DNA from: Pachypanchax playfairii
Lineage: Eukaryota > Chordata > Actinopteri > Cyprinodontiformes > Aplocheilidae
Assembly: GCA_006937955.1 (NCBI GenBank)
Contig: SSNP01000007.1
Coordinates: 2,955,896-3,019,895 of the forward strand
Length of the DNA stretch: 64,000 bases
Direction of reading: 5' to 3'
The notes beneath the pieces are model-generated. The model was not told where the DNA came from and did no database searches. It was given only the letters and a program-made list of their open reading frames with translations. The position numbers and the translations under genes were made by a program. The stretch's first letter is position 1. The number at the start of each line of letters is the position of its first letter. Shown one piece after another: positions 47,999 through 59,800 of this stretch.

Positions 47999-50900
47999 AA
48001 TGGTCCTAACAATAAGCCTGTAACTGAAAGCACAGAGAATGTTATAGATGGAAATGGTTGTGGTGGATTCTGTAGACTTTGTTGAAGACTGGACTGGTTT
48101 TAGAGTTCAGATGAGTTTTAGTTTGTTTTTCAAGAGAGTGTCATTAAACAAACCTGCAGCAACTTGCCTTTTGTACTTTTTTTTAATTAATTCACTAACT
48201 CTGTTTATAAACTATATTTTTAATCTGTATATTTTTTCCTTTTTACTGTTTCATTTCAAATATGAAAAAACGTAAAAGTTCATTTGATTTTTTACCAACA
48301 TGCCACCTAAAAGGTGTTTGAATAAAAAATTAAGGTGAAAAAATTAAGGAAAATTAAAATAGTTTTTAAGTTTAGGACTTTTGTTTTTATCTATTATTTG
48401 CTAAAATAAAATTTATTATAACATTACCAACCACAAACCAATATTATACAATTTTATTTTAAAGGTATTTAAAGTCACATACAGACATTTAAGAAGAAAT
48501 ACAGGAAGTTTAGGATGAGCATTAATTTGAATCTTTTTGTGTATAAATTTAAAATTGCTCGGTTCCACATGAACAGAAATTAACGTGTTTCTGAGGCTGA
48601 ATATCTCTAAATACTTTCGTATTCTGAAATGTAACAGTTCTAATGTCTCAAGTTCTTTTTTCTATCTTTATGAGCATCTTACAATACGTAGTTCCAATAT
48701 TTATTTTGTGGTTAGGTGTTTGGTTTGTGGCTTGTTGTGTTAGTCGTGTAAAACCAACGAGTTCTGTTGAATTAACAAAGGAAACTTCACAGGTTATGTT
48801 CTCTTGGATTCAGCTGTGGACTTCAGCCCGTCCCTGCAGATGAACCCAGAGGACACTTAGATTATCAAAAGTATTTTCTCATTTCTTTCTTTTGTAAAAT
48901 GCTTGATTCTTTATAAGAAATGTGCTCTTTGCAATCTTTACTTTCTTTTCTCTTTTGCGGGAATCACATCATATTTGTTAGTTTGTTCATCTCTTTCAAC
49001 CATTTTCCTGTTTTTCAGATGATATTTTAAAGTAGCTTGTTTGAGCTGACGCCTGGTGGTTTCCCCAAAAAGATCACTTTAATCAGGTTAACCAGTTGAC
49101 AATCATCTACAGAACACCAGAGGAAACATCACTGATGACAAAGGAAGTTGGAGCCAAAGCTCCCCCTAGTGGATGGTTTCAGCACACGTTGTAAATGAAT
49201 AGGACATTTTTCTAATTAAAACTGAAAAATACATTTTTTTGAATTGGACATTTTTTTCCAGGTGTTGAATCCTGATGAATCACATATATATTATCTTATC
49301 AAGACTAAGAGTAAACTGTTCCTCTTTAAGACTTAAAGACTCTGAACATAAAAAGGGCAAAGAACGCGAGGTGGCGGTGATCTTCAGGGCTTTGTTGCAT
49401 TTGCTTCCTACAAATTCATCAGATCTCATCAGAATATAATGTATATTAAACTTAATGATTTTTGGGTTTTTTTCAGGATTTTAGCTCTAATGTTGATGTC
49501 AATCTTAAACTATCAAAGTTTTGACCCCAACCTTTTAGCAAATAGTGCTACAGTAGAAAACTGGAAACGTATTAGAGAATAGATATAATTACTGTGGTGC
49601 TTAGGTCCAGAAACATTCTGGGACTTAAAATACTTTAGTACACTTTTATCATCTGACAAAATGTCAAATGTTAAAGATTGCCACCTTCTTTTGTCCTTTT
49701 GTTCTTGTTTGATCAAATTTCCAACAGCTATCACTTCTTCTAAACAAGTCCTGGTTCACACTCAGAATTCCCAATGCTTTGGAAGTCCTTTTGGTATTCC
49801 AGCTTTGTGAAGGTTTATAAAAGCAGCTGTCACTCTGTTTAAACAACGTGACCTCATGAATTGTTTCTCATCCATCATCACAAGACATTTGATCCACTTC
49901 CATCCCCTCAGTAGTTCCTGTTCCGTTGGATTTGCTGTGTCAGGAGTCTCTCTGGATTCAAAGTGGCAAGCAACATAATGCGTTATACAAAGCTGTAGCT
50001 CAGATTGGGTTAGAAAAAATTGGAGATGAGAAGATTTAGGACAGCCCTATATAAAACCAGTGCATGGAGAAATGCTCTGCACAGTTACTGTGTCCATTTG
50101 TTCTGCTCTAATTTGCATGTAGGTCATCTGTGGTGGATCAGAGATGCAGCAGGATGACGCTCAGACGCTGTTCTTTATAGTGTTTACACCGTGTAGTTAA
50201 TTATGCAATTTTCATGGAGAAACTAATTAAACCCTCTTTACAAATCAGATACAGTAGCAGTTTACCAGACCTCATGCTCTACCTGAGAAGAGTTAAAATG
50301 ATTAAAATGACCATATTAACCATATTCACTCTGTACATGTTTATCTCTGTTTCATCATTTGATACATAAATATGAGTTTATAAAAGAGTTTTCTCTCATA
50401 CAGGACGGCCGTAATGTGGAGACACTGTCAGGATCCAATTCTGAACTGGATGCTCTGTGTTCAGGTGCCTTATGAACTGAAACAGATGTTGTCTTGTAGA
50501 CTGTGGATATGTGATCACTGGCTGTGTCTGTGGAAAACATTAAGTGCACTAAACGGGACACGTCACAGTCTGACACCCAGTGGTTACATGTCTTTAGATA
50601 GAGTGCTTAAAAAATTCCTGATTTGTCACACTTCTTTATTTTTGAATTATAATTTATAATATGTTAACATTGATTTTATACACTATTTGCCCAAATTAAT
50701 AAATATTCATTATCATAAAAAAAACAAAAACAATAAATAACAAGTGGAGCATTTCTCATACATTCAATCCTAATTAGAGACTACATCTGTGCTTAAATTA
50801 TATAAACTGTTATCAATAAAACAAACAAAAAATTTGTAGGGTTTTTGGAATACTTTGAGTAGCTATTGAATTTAAAGGTCCTGGGAATAAAAAAAAATCA

Positions 50901-51420
50901 CAGTTACTTTAAAGTAATACAGTTTTATTTACTTATTTATCAAACTACTTTATTTGTATTTATTTATCATATTTGGTTACGTTTAACAGATATCTAATTG
51001 ACTTTATTCCATCTGGTCTGAGTCAAAAGCAAGGCTGAGCATCTGCGTTCACTTTAAAACATTGATCTTGTATGTTGTGGCCTGGTTTTCCCTCATGATG
51101 AATAAGAATCAATGAGTTTCACCAAAGCAAACAACCTGGCAGAGCCAACTGCACGCCGTACACCACCTTTTTATCTTAAATCTTCTGGAAAAGAGAGCTA
51201 CAATTTTACACAACTGTACAATAGCAAATAAAACTCATTTGTGTTCATGTAACGCAAGACAGAAGAAAGGAAGAAAGTTTTTCAAAAAGTGAGTTTTTCT
51301 GGGTTTTTTCATGCATGCTGCAGGAGATAACCATCTTAAATATATTTATTTATCAGTCTTTATGATGTATTCTTCCTGTAATCATGTGTAAAATGCATGT
51401 GATGTATCTGTAGGTCAGCC
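47999..51420. other. Intergenic between slmap and abhd6
   Basis: About 3.4 kb of AT-rich sequence with no exon, RNA gene or repeat boundary that I can support. A TCTGTAG acceptor-like site 8 nt before the abhd6 start codon suggests that abhd6 has a non-coding first exon somewhere in this stretch. Confidence 0.45.
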
Positions 51421-54400
51421 ATGGCTGCTGATCTGGATGTAGTGAACCTGTTTATTATTGCTGGAGGAACGCTGGCTGTTCCCATCCTGGTCTTCTTGGC
51501 CTCCTTCCTTCTCTGGCCCTCTGTACTCATCAAAGTTTATTACTGGTAAAGTTTACAGTTATGGTAAATTAATGTAGTGATAAACACCAGATTTTTTTAA
51601 TTTATTCACTTCACTTTTTCATTAATAGTAACTTCTAATGTAGTTTCTTTAAACTCTAAAGTTGTTATAGTTAACATGGTTATTTTGGGCTGATCCAGTC
51701 ATTTATTTGAGCTAAACAATACTGACATTTGCAAATAAAATAACATTAAAAATCACAACAGTATGCAACTGCATTTCAGCAGTAACAACATGTGCATCTG
51801 CAACTGATTCAGATGTAAATAAAATGTTTTTTGAGATCATGCCTCACGTGTATCTGCTTGTCTTCAGGTACTGGAGGAGGACCTTAGGCCTACAGGTGAG
51901 TTACGCAGACTGCGGAGGTTATCGCTTCTGTTACTCCTATAGAGGAAAACCCGGAATGAGACCTTCGATCTTAATGCTTCATGGTTTTTCTGCTCACAAA
52001 GACATGTGGCTCACTGTCGTTAAGGTAGGAGCAACACTGAAGATCCAGTTTAAAGCTACAACCGAGATGAGTCATTTCATAAACGTAGATCATAACAAAA
52101 AAATAACACGACTAACTCAAATGTTCTTAAACAAACTGACATCAAACCTTTTTAACTAGAACGTTTAACTAAATATAAAAAAAAAAAAATGTTTATCCGG
52201 TTCTCAGACAGTTATCTTGTGTTTTTGTTGCTATTTCAGAAAAAAAACAAACAAAATATGTATTAATCTAAAAGATACATTATTAAAATTCAAATACCAA
52301 ATTTTAATTTTAATTTGTTTACCTTTGGTCAGTCAAACATCATTCATTCATTCATTCATTCATTCATTCATTCATTCATTCATTCATTGTATTTTTATTC
52401 TACTTGTATGTTTTGTGGCAAAAATAAGTGAAACAAGAAGAACAATTTGCACATTTTGTGTGTTTATTAATATCTAATGAGTTGAGTTCTTCTCACCATC
52501 AGTGATTAATGGTGATCAGAGGGACTCGACTTATACACAATGTCACACAGAGGTGATTGATTTTCCACTTAGTTTCAGATGATGAGAAGGCCTAAAGAAA
52601 GAAAAATAAAGACTTATTCGCTATACACGTTAAGAAAAGATGAAAACAGCAGTTCCAGCTGTGGCCAAGCTGAAACCAAAACTCAAGACGTGAACTCTCA
52701 CTGCTTCTTGGATTCAACATCAGATCTTATTTTACATTGAAATATGTTCATCAACTTGTAAGGCATTCTCCCTTTGGGCTATCTATGTTAAACATATATA
52801 TATATACTGTATTTTTTTTTTAAATGCTATTTCTCTAGTATTTACCAAAACATCTTCACATTGTGTGTGTGGACATGCCTGGACATGAGGGGACGACGCG
52901 CACCAACACTGAGGATTATTCCATTCAGGGGCAGGTCAGAAGGATCCATCAGGTGATACGTTATGAAAAAAGGGATTTAAAATCTAGATGAATGAGTATT
53001 TTTCAGATAGCTAAAGTTTTCTGTTTAAAAACCTGTTTTTCCGCTCTTATGTCTCAGTTTGTGGGAACCATTCACTTAAACAGGAAACCATTTCATCTGG
53101 TTGGAACGTCGATGGGTGGAAACGTAGCTGGAGTTTACGCCGCCTACCATCCATCTGAAATCTGCAGCATGACGCTCATCTGTCCAGACGGTCAGTCACT
53201 GCATGTATCTGTGTGGCTTTATACTTGCATTACTTGAACTCATACAGAGGTAAACACTATGAGATCGGCTCAACATTAGAGGGTAAATGTGCTGCGTTCA
53301 TGAACACTCAACACTTATGGTCTCCTTGTCCTAACTCTGAGCTCATGAGCTCTGCTTGAATGAAAGATAAGTGGATGAATGGGTCGGATACATTGAATGG
53401 AAATGGAAAAATAAAATAAATATCACTGTGATGACATCATCTAGGTCTCCTGAAGATAAAGCCACATTTAAAAAGCATGTATTAGACACAATTATTTATT
53501 TGTTGCATGATTTCATGCAGATTTCTCAGATAAAAAAAAGACTAAAATATAACTTCATAATTTGTCTTTTGCTCCATCTTGAAGTTGAAATTAATCTTTC
53601 ATGATCCTAAATGCTCAACTTTCTGCTCAGCTTATACAAGATGAGTATATCTTCAGTAGAATGTTTGCTTTCTTCATGTATTGTCTGCACAGAAAAACTT
53701 TTTATTTCAAATAATCTTTTCATTTGTCAGTTCTGAAAACAACACATTCATCAAAGTCTTTAAATAAAAACCCTCAGATTAACCCAAAACACTGTAATGA
53801 CTTTACCAGACATGTCTCTGGTCTGAGGAAAGAGTGTTTGAAGTGAGCTCATGATGTTTGCATGCAACTTTCCATAATTGAAATTGTTTTGTCTGATGTG
53901 CTTTGGGTTGTAGACTAGTTTATAACTGGGTTAATGACATTATTCTTTTTAAATTATAGTATTTTTAGTGTCTACATGAAGATGTAAGGGTGGTGTTTGA
54001 AACTTTTTTTCACTCTGGAACCTGAATGCAACACAACAACAACAAAACTCATTTGTTTATTCACTAAACACTGTTGCTGTGTGAACCTCACCAGTTTTGA
54101 CTAACTACTCCAAGCTGAGTGTAAGTTCTGGTTGATTTAGAGCAAATACAAATTTTATGTTTGTATTTTTTTAATGTTTTATTGTTACAAGTTTGTGTGT
54201 CTATACAAAAATCACACGACTTTATTGTAAAATTCTCTCCCACCCAGTTTCATTCAGTCAGTATGTGCAGCTTTCAGTTTGCTGTTAATTATTTAAAACA
54301 TATGTAGCAGTTTTGCATCACGTTCTAATCAGTAAAATGTTTTATCCTGCAGGTATAAAACATCCATGTGAAACCAAATTTGATAATCACCTGCAGGATC

Positions 54401-55479
54401 TGGAGCATAACTACACACTGAACATCCCGCTGATCCCCACCACACCAGAAGAGATGGAGAACATGTTCAAACTGTGTTCTCATGTGCGCTTTAAAATTCC
54501 TCAACAGGTCAGCAACATGCATGAAAAAAAATCTCTGTCTTTGAATTAGAAAGAAATTTATTGGATAAAAAAATTGCAATAATCCCAAAACAGCTTGCTA
54601 TCATTTGTAACTTTTTATTTTGTTTAGATTCTTCAAGGGTTGGTTGATGTTCGAGAACCTCACAATGCATTTTATGAAGAAGGTTAGTTGCTCTGGAACA
54701 CAACAACACAGTGGATTTAGAACTGACACGTTCTCTTTTTTTTAACAGTATTTATGGAGCTTATTGGTGAGAAGTCAAGGTTTGCCTTACAGGAGCACTT
54801 GCATCTCATAACTGCACCTTTACAAGTAATATGGGGAAAACAAGATCAGGTAAAAAATATTTACAATGACCTAAAATTCCTAGAAAATAAACTTAGCACA
54901 AAAAGTGGAGGAGGTGTCTGGCTGTGGATGTTTTTTTTTTTACGTGCTGTTTGGCAGAGAGATGTTTTTTTACATGATTGAACCAACTCAACTGTACAAC
55001 TGATCCCACAAATGTTGCACCATTAAACAAAAATAAATATTTTTTCCAATGTTATAAGACTTATTTACAGAGAAGCAGCATTACAACAAAGAAATAATCC
55101 ACCAAACTCAAATTTTCATACTTTTTGTGTCATATTTAAATAAGTAACCCTTTGATTTTGCTTACGAACAATTTCTCAGATTGTAAAGAATAACTTTTTA
55201 ACATAATGTTAACAGTTAAAATTTCCCTAAATCTTAAATTGATTCTAAGTAAAGTGTGTTTAATTGATTGATAATGATACATGTCTTATATTTGTGCAGG
55301 TGGTGGATGTCTCTGGAGCCAGAGTCATGGCAGAATTGGTGCCTGGATGCAGAGTAGACCTGCTGGATAACTGTGGGCACTCTGTGGTGATGGAGAAGCC
55401 TTGTCGGACAGCTAAACTTATCCTAGAGTTTATCATATTGCAGCAAAATGCCAAGAGCAGCACAAAGAAATCCTCTTGA
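51421..55479 (+). CDS. abhd6: Monoacylglycerol lipase ABHD6
   Basis: ABHD6 is a membrane serine hydrolase that cleaves monoacylglycerols such as 2-arachidonoylglycerol and also acts on lysophospholipids. Exons are 51421-51545, 51868-52024, 52839-52952, 53058-53190, 54353-54507, 54628-54682, 54749-54849 and 55300-55479. They total 1020 nt and encode 339 residues; human is 337. The N-terminal membrane anchor is at about residues 9-32 ('FIIAGGTLAVPILVFLASFL'). The oxyanion region is 'LMLHGFSAHKDMW'. The nucleophile is Ser150 in 'GTSMGG', the acid is Asp279 in 'GKQDQV', and the base is His307 in 'NCGHSVVMEKP'. 'VDMPGHEGTTR' is also conserved. All splice sites are GT-AG. The start fits the family (human begins MDLDVVN; here MAADLDVVN). 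It looks fully functional and lies on the same strand as slmap, as I recall for the mammalian neighbours. Confidence 0.96.
52338..52388. repeat. CATT microsatellite
   Basis: About twelve uninterrupted CATT/ATTC units in the second abhd6 intron, more than 300 bp from either flanking exon. Confidence 0.95.
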
Positions 55480-55748
55480 ACAAAGTTAGTTTTATCACGT
55501 CGACTTTTAAAATACATCATTTGTTCTTTGTGCATACCATAAAAAAACAACACACAATTTAAAAATCAAGCACATTGAGACTGAAAGAAGGACCTGCAAC
55601 GTTCATGAATTTTCTTCTATTTCATGAAATATGTTAAAATGGCAATGGAAAGTAGATCATGGTCATTAAAGTCTATGAATTTATGTGCATAATGCAGTGT
55701 CCTAATGTTCAGGGGTGTCTGTGAACAATGACACATTAAAGGGATATA

Positions 55749-55754
55749 AATAAA
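55749..55754 (+). terminator. Polyadenylation signal, abhd6
   Basis: AATAAA, with further overlapping copies to 55758, lies 270 bp past the abhd6 stop codon. Confidence 0.55.
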
Positions 55755-56834
55755 TAAATTTAAAAAATGAAAAAAAAAAATCTGTGTGTTTATTGATCTT
55801 TTAGAGAGATAAACTGAAAACAATCTGGCATTATTTTCAAAAGCAGACTAGTGCTTATCACACCCAGCACTGCCACTCCATGTACATCAAAAACATAATG
55901 TCTTACAGAATAAAAACAAATGATTATATTTAAGGACTCTGCATGTGCAGAAAATCTGAATTTCAACTGATACAAGAACTAAACATCTGAAGATCTGGTG
56001 GATTTGTTTCAGCCTCGGTGACTCCTGTCAAATATGTCCATCATCTTTTGTATCTTGAAAGATATTTAATTAATGCTGCTTTGCTTAGATAATTTATTGG
56101 GAAACATTTTTCAAAACCCACATGTTGTTTTTTTCTGATTTAGGCAACTAAAATTCTCACATCATTTACTTTAAGTTAACTCGTTTTTTCCCTTACTTTT
56201 ATTGCAGCAAAGAGTTACAAAACACAGCAGATGTAATCAGTATTTCCACTTTTCAGCACCTTTAAAGTGATTGAGTTAAAAGTTTCATTTTGAAATCAGT
56301 TATTCATTATTCATCTACTTCCGACTTTTTTTATGATACGGAATTTATTAAAATATATTAAAGCCACAGTGGCGCACACGTTTTTATTAACGTAATCATC
56401 AAATCTTCCACTGGGAGGCGCTGTGTGACCTACAGCTGAATTTGTTTCGCGGATACGTTGAGGAGTACGGTTTAACCATAAGGGGTCTGACACCAGTCTC
56501 ATGCCCCGCCACTTTCATGCCTCGTTTGGGTGACGCATGCGCAGAGTTTTACCTGGGCATAACGTGCCTCGAGTTTTTTTTTTTTTTGTATTGCTTACTG
56601 TCTTTATTCTACCATAACACTAACCTGTAACCTGCTACCATCTTCTAAACTTGAAACCTAACCGTATCAAAGAACTCTTACAATCACAACCCATTTGCGC
56701 ATGCGTGACATTTCAGCCTGGTGGGGCATGAGAGAGTTGGGGCATCAGATGATGTTATATTTTTGACGCCTGACGCTCACGCGACGTCTACTCTTCTTCT
56801 ACGTACACCTTTGTGGTAAACAGTCCAGAAAAAC
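55755..56834 (+). promoter_or_regulatory. ddx20 upstream region with NRF1-like sites
   Basis: No coding exon was found. Two palindromic NRF1-type motifs are present, ACGCATGCGCAG at 56533-56544 and TTGCGCATGCGTGA at 56695-56708. The second lies 127 bp before the ddx20 ATG. A GACGTC occurs at about 56783. The lack of a TATA box and the presence of NRF1-like sites suit a housekeeping gene. The motif calls are seen in the sequence; their use is inferred. Confidence 0.55.
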
Positions 56835-59800
56835 ATGGCTGCCTCCATGAAGAAAGCCGCTCATGACATCAAAACAAGAAAAAGAACCGATGACGTTCTT
56901 CTGTCGGAAGGGATCGACTTCAGCTCGCTGCTTCTGTCTCCGGTGGTGCTGGGCGGACTGTCCGCAGCTGGATTCCAGAAACCGTCTCCTATCCAGCTGA
57001 AAGCGATCCCGCTGGGTCGCTGCGGCCTCGGTGAGTGAGAGCTGCACGCGCGCGTGTGTGTGTGGATGTGTTTATGTGTTTGTATCAGGTGCAGCACGTG
57101 TGTGTGTTTTGTGTAAATCGATCAGTGTTAGTTTCTATTTTTTTTATCATTTCTTACCAATACGTCTACAAAAAATTCAACGGTTAAATCTCCTTTAACT
57201 TGTGCAGGATCTGTTTTGCTAGTTAAATTTTAAAATGTCTGTTGCAGAAAAGTTGCAACATCTCATAGTGCACTTTATAAAGTAATACCCTGCACTTTAA
57301 TAATAGACTGTTAGTTTATAAAAGCTGCAGCTCTGACTCAAATATATTTGTTCCAGAAAAAAGTGTCACACAAATTGGGAAAATATTGGTGAGTTTATTC
57401 TAAGAAAAGAAAATCTAAACATGCTTTCTTAACGTAACAGTGTTTGAGCATTTGTTGTATTTTCCAGTTGTGGCGGAATTTGTGGCAGGTCTTTTTCAGA
57501 TAATCGCTCATTTTTGTTATCGATCTTGTTTTAAATTCTCTCCACGGGCCTTTTATTTTATCTGACTCACATTCTGACTCAAGTTTAGCATGATCATGAA
57601 AATGTCAAAGGTGGAATTTGAGACTTTTTAACATCTTGTTTTCCGCTGACAGATGACCCAGATTAATATGAGGAATTTCAATCACAGAGTAATCCCAGGT
57701 TTAAACCCAGGAGGAGTCGGGACTCATGTTTGGGTCTGAAAACTGTCTGTAGAAACTCTATTTGTTTGTTTGTCTCTATTTCAAACTCTGAGTTTTTAGA
57801 AGGCCTAAAATACCCCAAACCAAGTTTAGTATGATAATAAACTGAATGTTTGAACTGTGCTTTTGAGGGCTTTAGTTCCGGCACCCATCTGTCCTGTGTG
57901 TACAGAGAACAGTTGGTGTTATAACTCAGTGGATTATAGTTTCTTGTGCTTTCCGGTGAGATTTTAGATCCTTTTATTGGACTTTTACAGTGACAGATGT
58001 TTACAAATCTGTTCAAATTAAACAAAAACGACCTGCCTAGGTAATAGAATAAATAATTCATTTCCATTGATGCATTTTGCGTGAGTTTCCTGAACATAAG
58101 TTCGATTTCAGCTGAATTTCATTAGGGATTTTCAGCTTGGACGTTCCCTTTGCAGTGAAAGTTCTTGCCTGCTGTAATCAAACAGAATTAACTATCACAG
58201 ATATTTGAGGCAATTTGTCTCTCAAATAGAAACTTGAACTGATGAAGCACTTATTTTATCCAGTTAGTTTAAAGTCGTTTTCTCCTGCTGCAGATTTGAT
58301 CGTACAAGCCAAGTCTGGCACGGGAAAGACTTGTGTATTCTGCACCGTCGCCCTCGACTCCCTCGTCCTCGAGAATCCCGCTACTCAGGTGAGACAGGCT
58401 CAAGATTGTGAGCGGAATATTTTCGATACACGTCTTTCCAAGGCTTTTAATATGATTGTAAATAAATGCTAACCTTTGTGTATTTTCCTTTGAGTTCACT
58501 TTGTTTCATTCTGTCCTCAGCAGATGGTCACAAACATTAATCACTTTTGGTTCTGCTTGTTCTAATCTCATGAGTTTAAGTTGCTTACTGTAAAAAAAAA
58601 AAAGTAAAATTGACAGAGAAGCATTTTCTTTTTTAAATAAATCAGATCTGTAACTGATCTTACTAGATCCTGTTCCTCTCATGCAGGTTCTGGTTTTGGC
58701 TCCTACTCGTGAGATAGCGGTGCAGATCCACTCAGTGGTGATGGCGATCGGCTGTGCTATGGAGGGTCTGGAGTGCCACGTTTTCATCGGGGGCAGACCC
58801 GTGAGTCAAGACAAGCTCCATCTGAAGAGGTGTCACATCGCTGTGGGCTCACCGGGTAGGAGGCTGGAGGGTTCCTGATGGACATGGAGTTATCACAGTG
58901 CTGTTTGTGTTTGGTAACACCATCCCTGGTTGTGTGCACTTAGGCCGGGTCAAGCAGCTGATCGAGCTGGGCATGTTGTCTACCGCCAGCATCAGACTAT
59001 TTGTTCTGGACGAGGCAGACAAGCTGCTGGAGGAAGGCAGCTTTCAGGAACAGATCAAGTAAGAAGGAGACAGTTTGACTGCAAGTCTTCAACTTTTCTA
59101 TTTTTTTATTAAAAGTCATCCTTCTCCTGCTCCATCTCAGCTGGATCTTCTCATCACTGCCTGCTAACAAACAGATGCTTGCGCTCTCAGCCACCTACCC
59201 AGAATCCCTTGCTCAGTTCCTTACCCGTTACATGAATGAGCCCACCTTTGTTAGACTCAATCCATCTGACATGGGCCTGAAAGGTAAATCCCTCTGTAAT
59301 GATCTAGAGTTTTATCTTAAGATCGGTTCAGGACTTTCAGTCGGTGACCTTCTGTTTCCTGTTCTTATCTTCCTGGTGTCAGGTCTGAAGCAGTACTACA
59401 AGCTGGTACCGTCCCATCCGCTACCTCACAGGGTTTTTGAAGAGAAGGTGCAGCAGCTACTCGAGCTGTTCAGTAAAATCCCCTTCAATCAAGCTTTAGT
59501 ATTTTCAAACCTACACACGAGGTAATAGCAGCTTTAACATTCTCCCTCCCCTTTACATCTGCTGCTGGTTGTTTTATCACCAAAAGAGAAAAAAAAAACT
59601 ACATTAGATGTGCAAATTAAGATCTTCTGAACTGCATCTGAGCTGGATTTCTCCCCCAGGGCTCAGCACCTGGCAGACATCCTGTCCTCCAAAGGCTTAC
59701 CTGCTGTTTGTATATCAGGTGAGGAAGTTTAATCAGTGTTATCTGTAAAGTGATGAAATCAGGTAAAAAAGAGATTAACGTTTTAATTCTTACTTTAGCT

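Noticed and set aside
57678..58097. 139-residue minus-strand frame in the first ddx20 intron
   Set aside because: It has no domain, its composition is typical of AT-rich intron, and there is no splice or promoter context.
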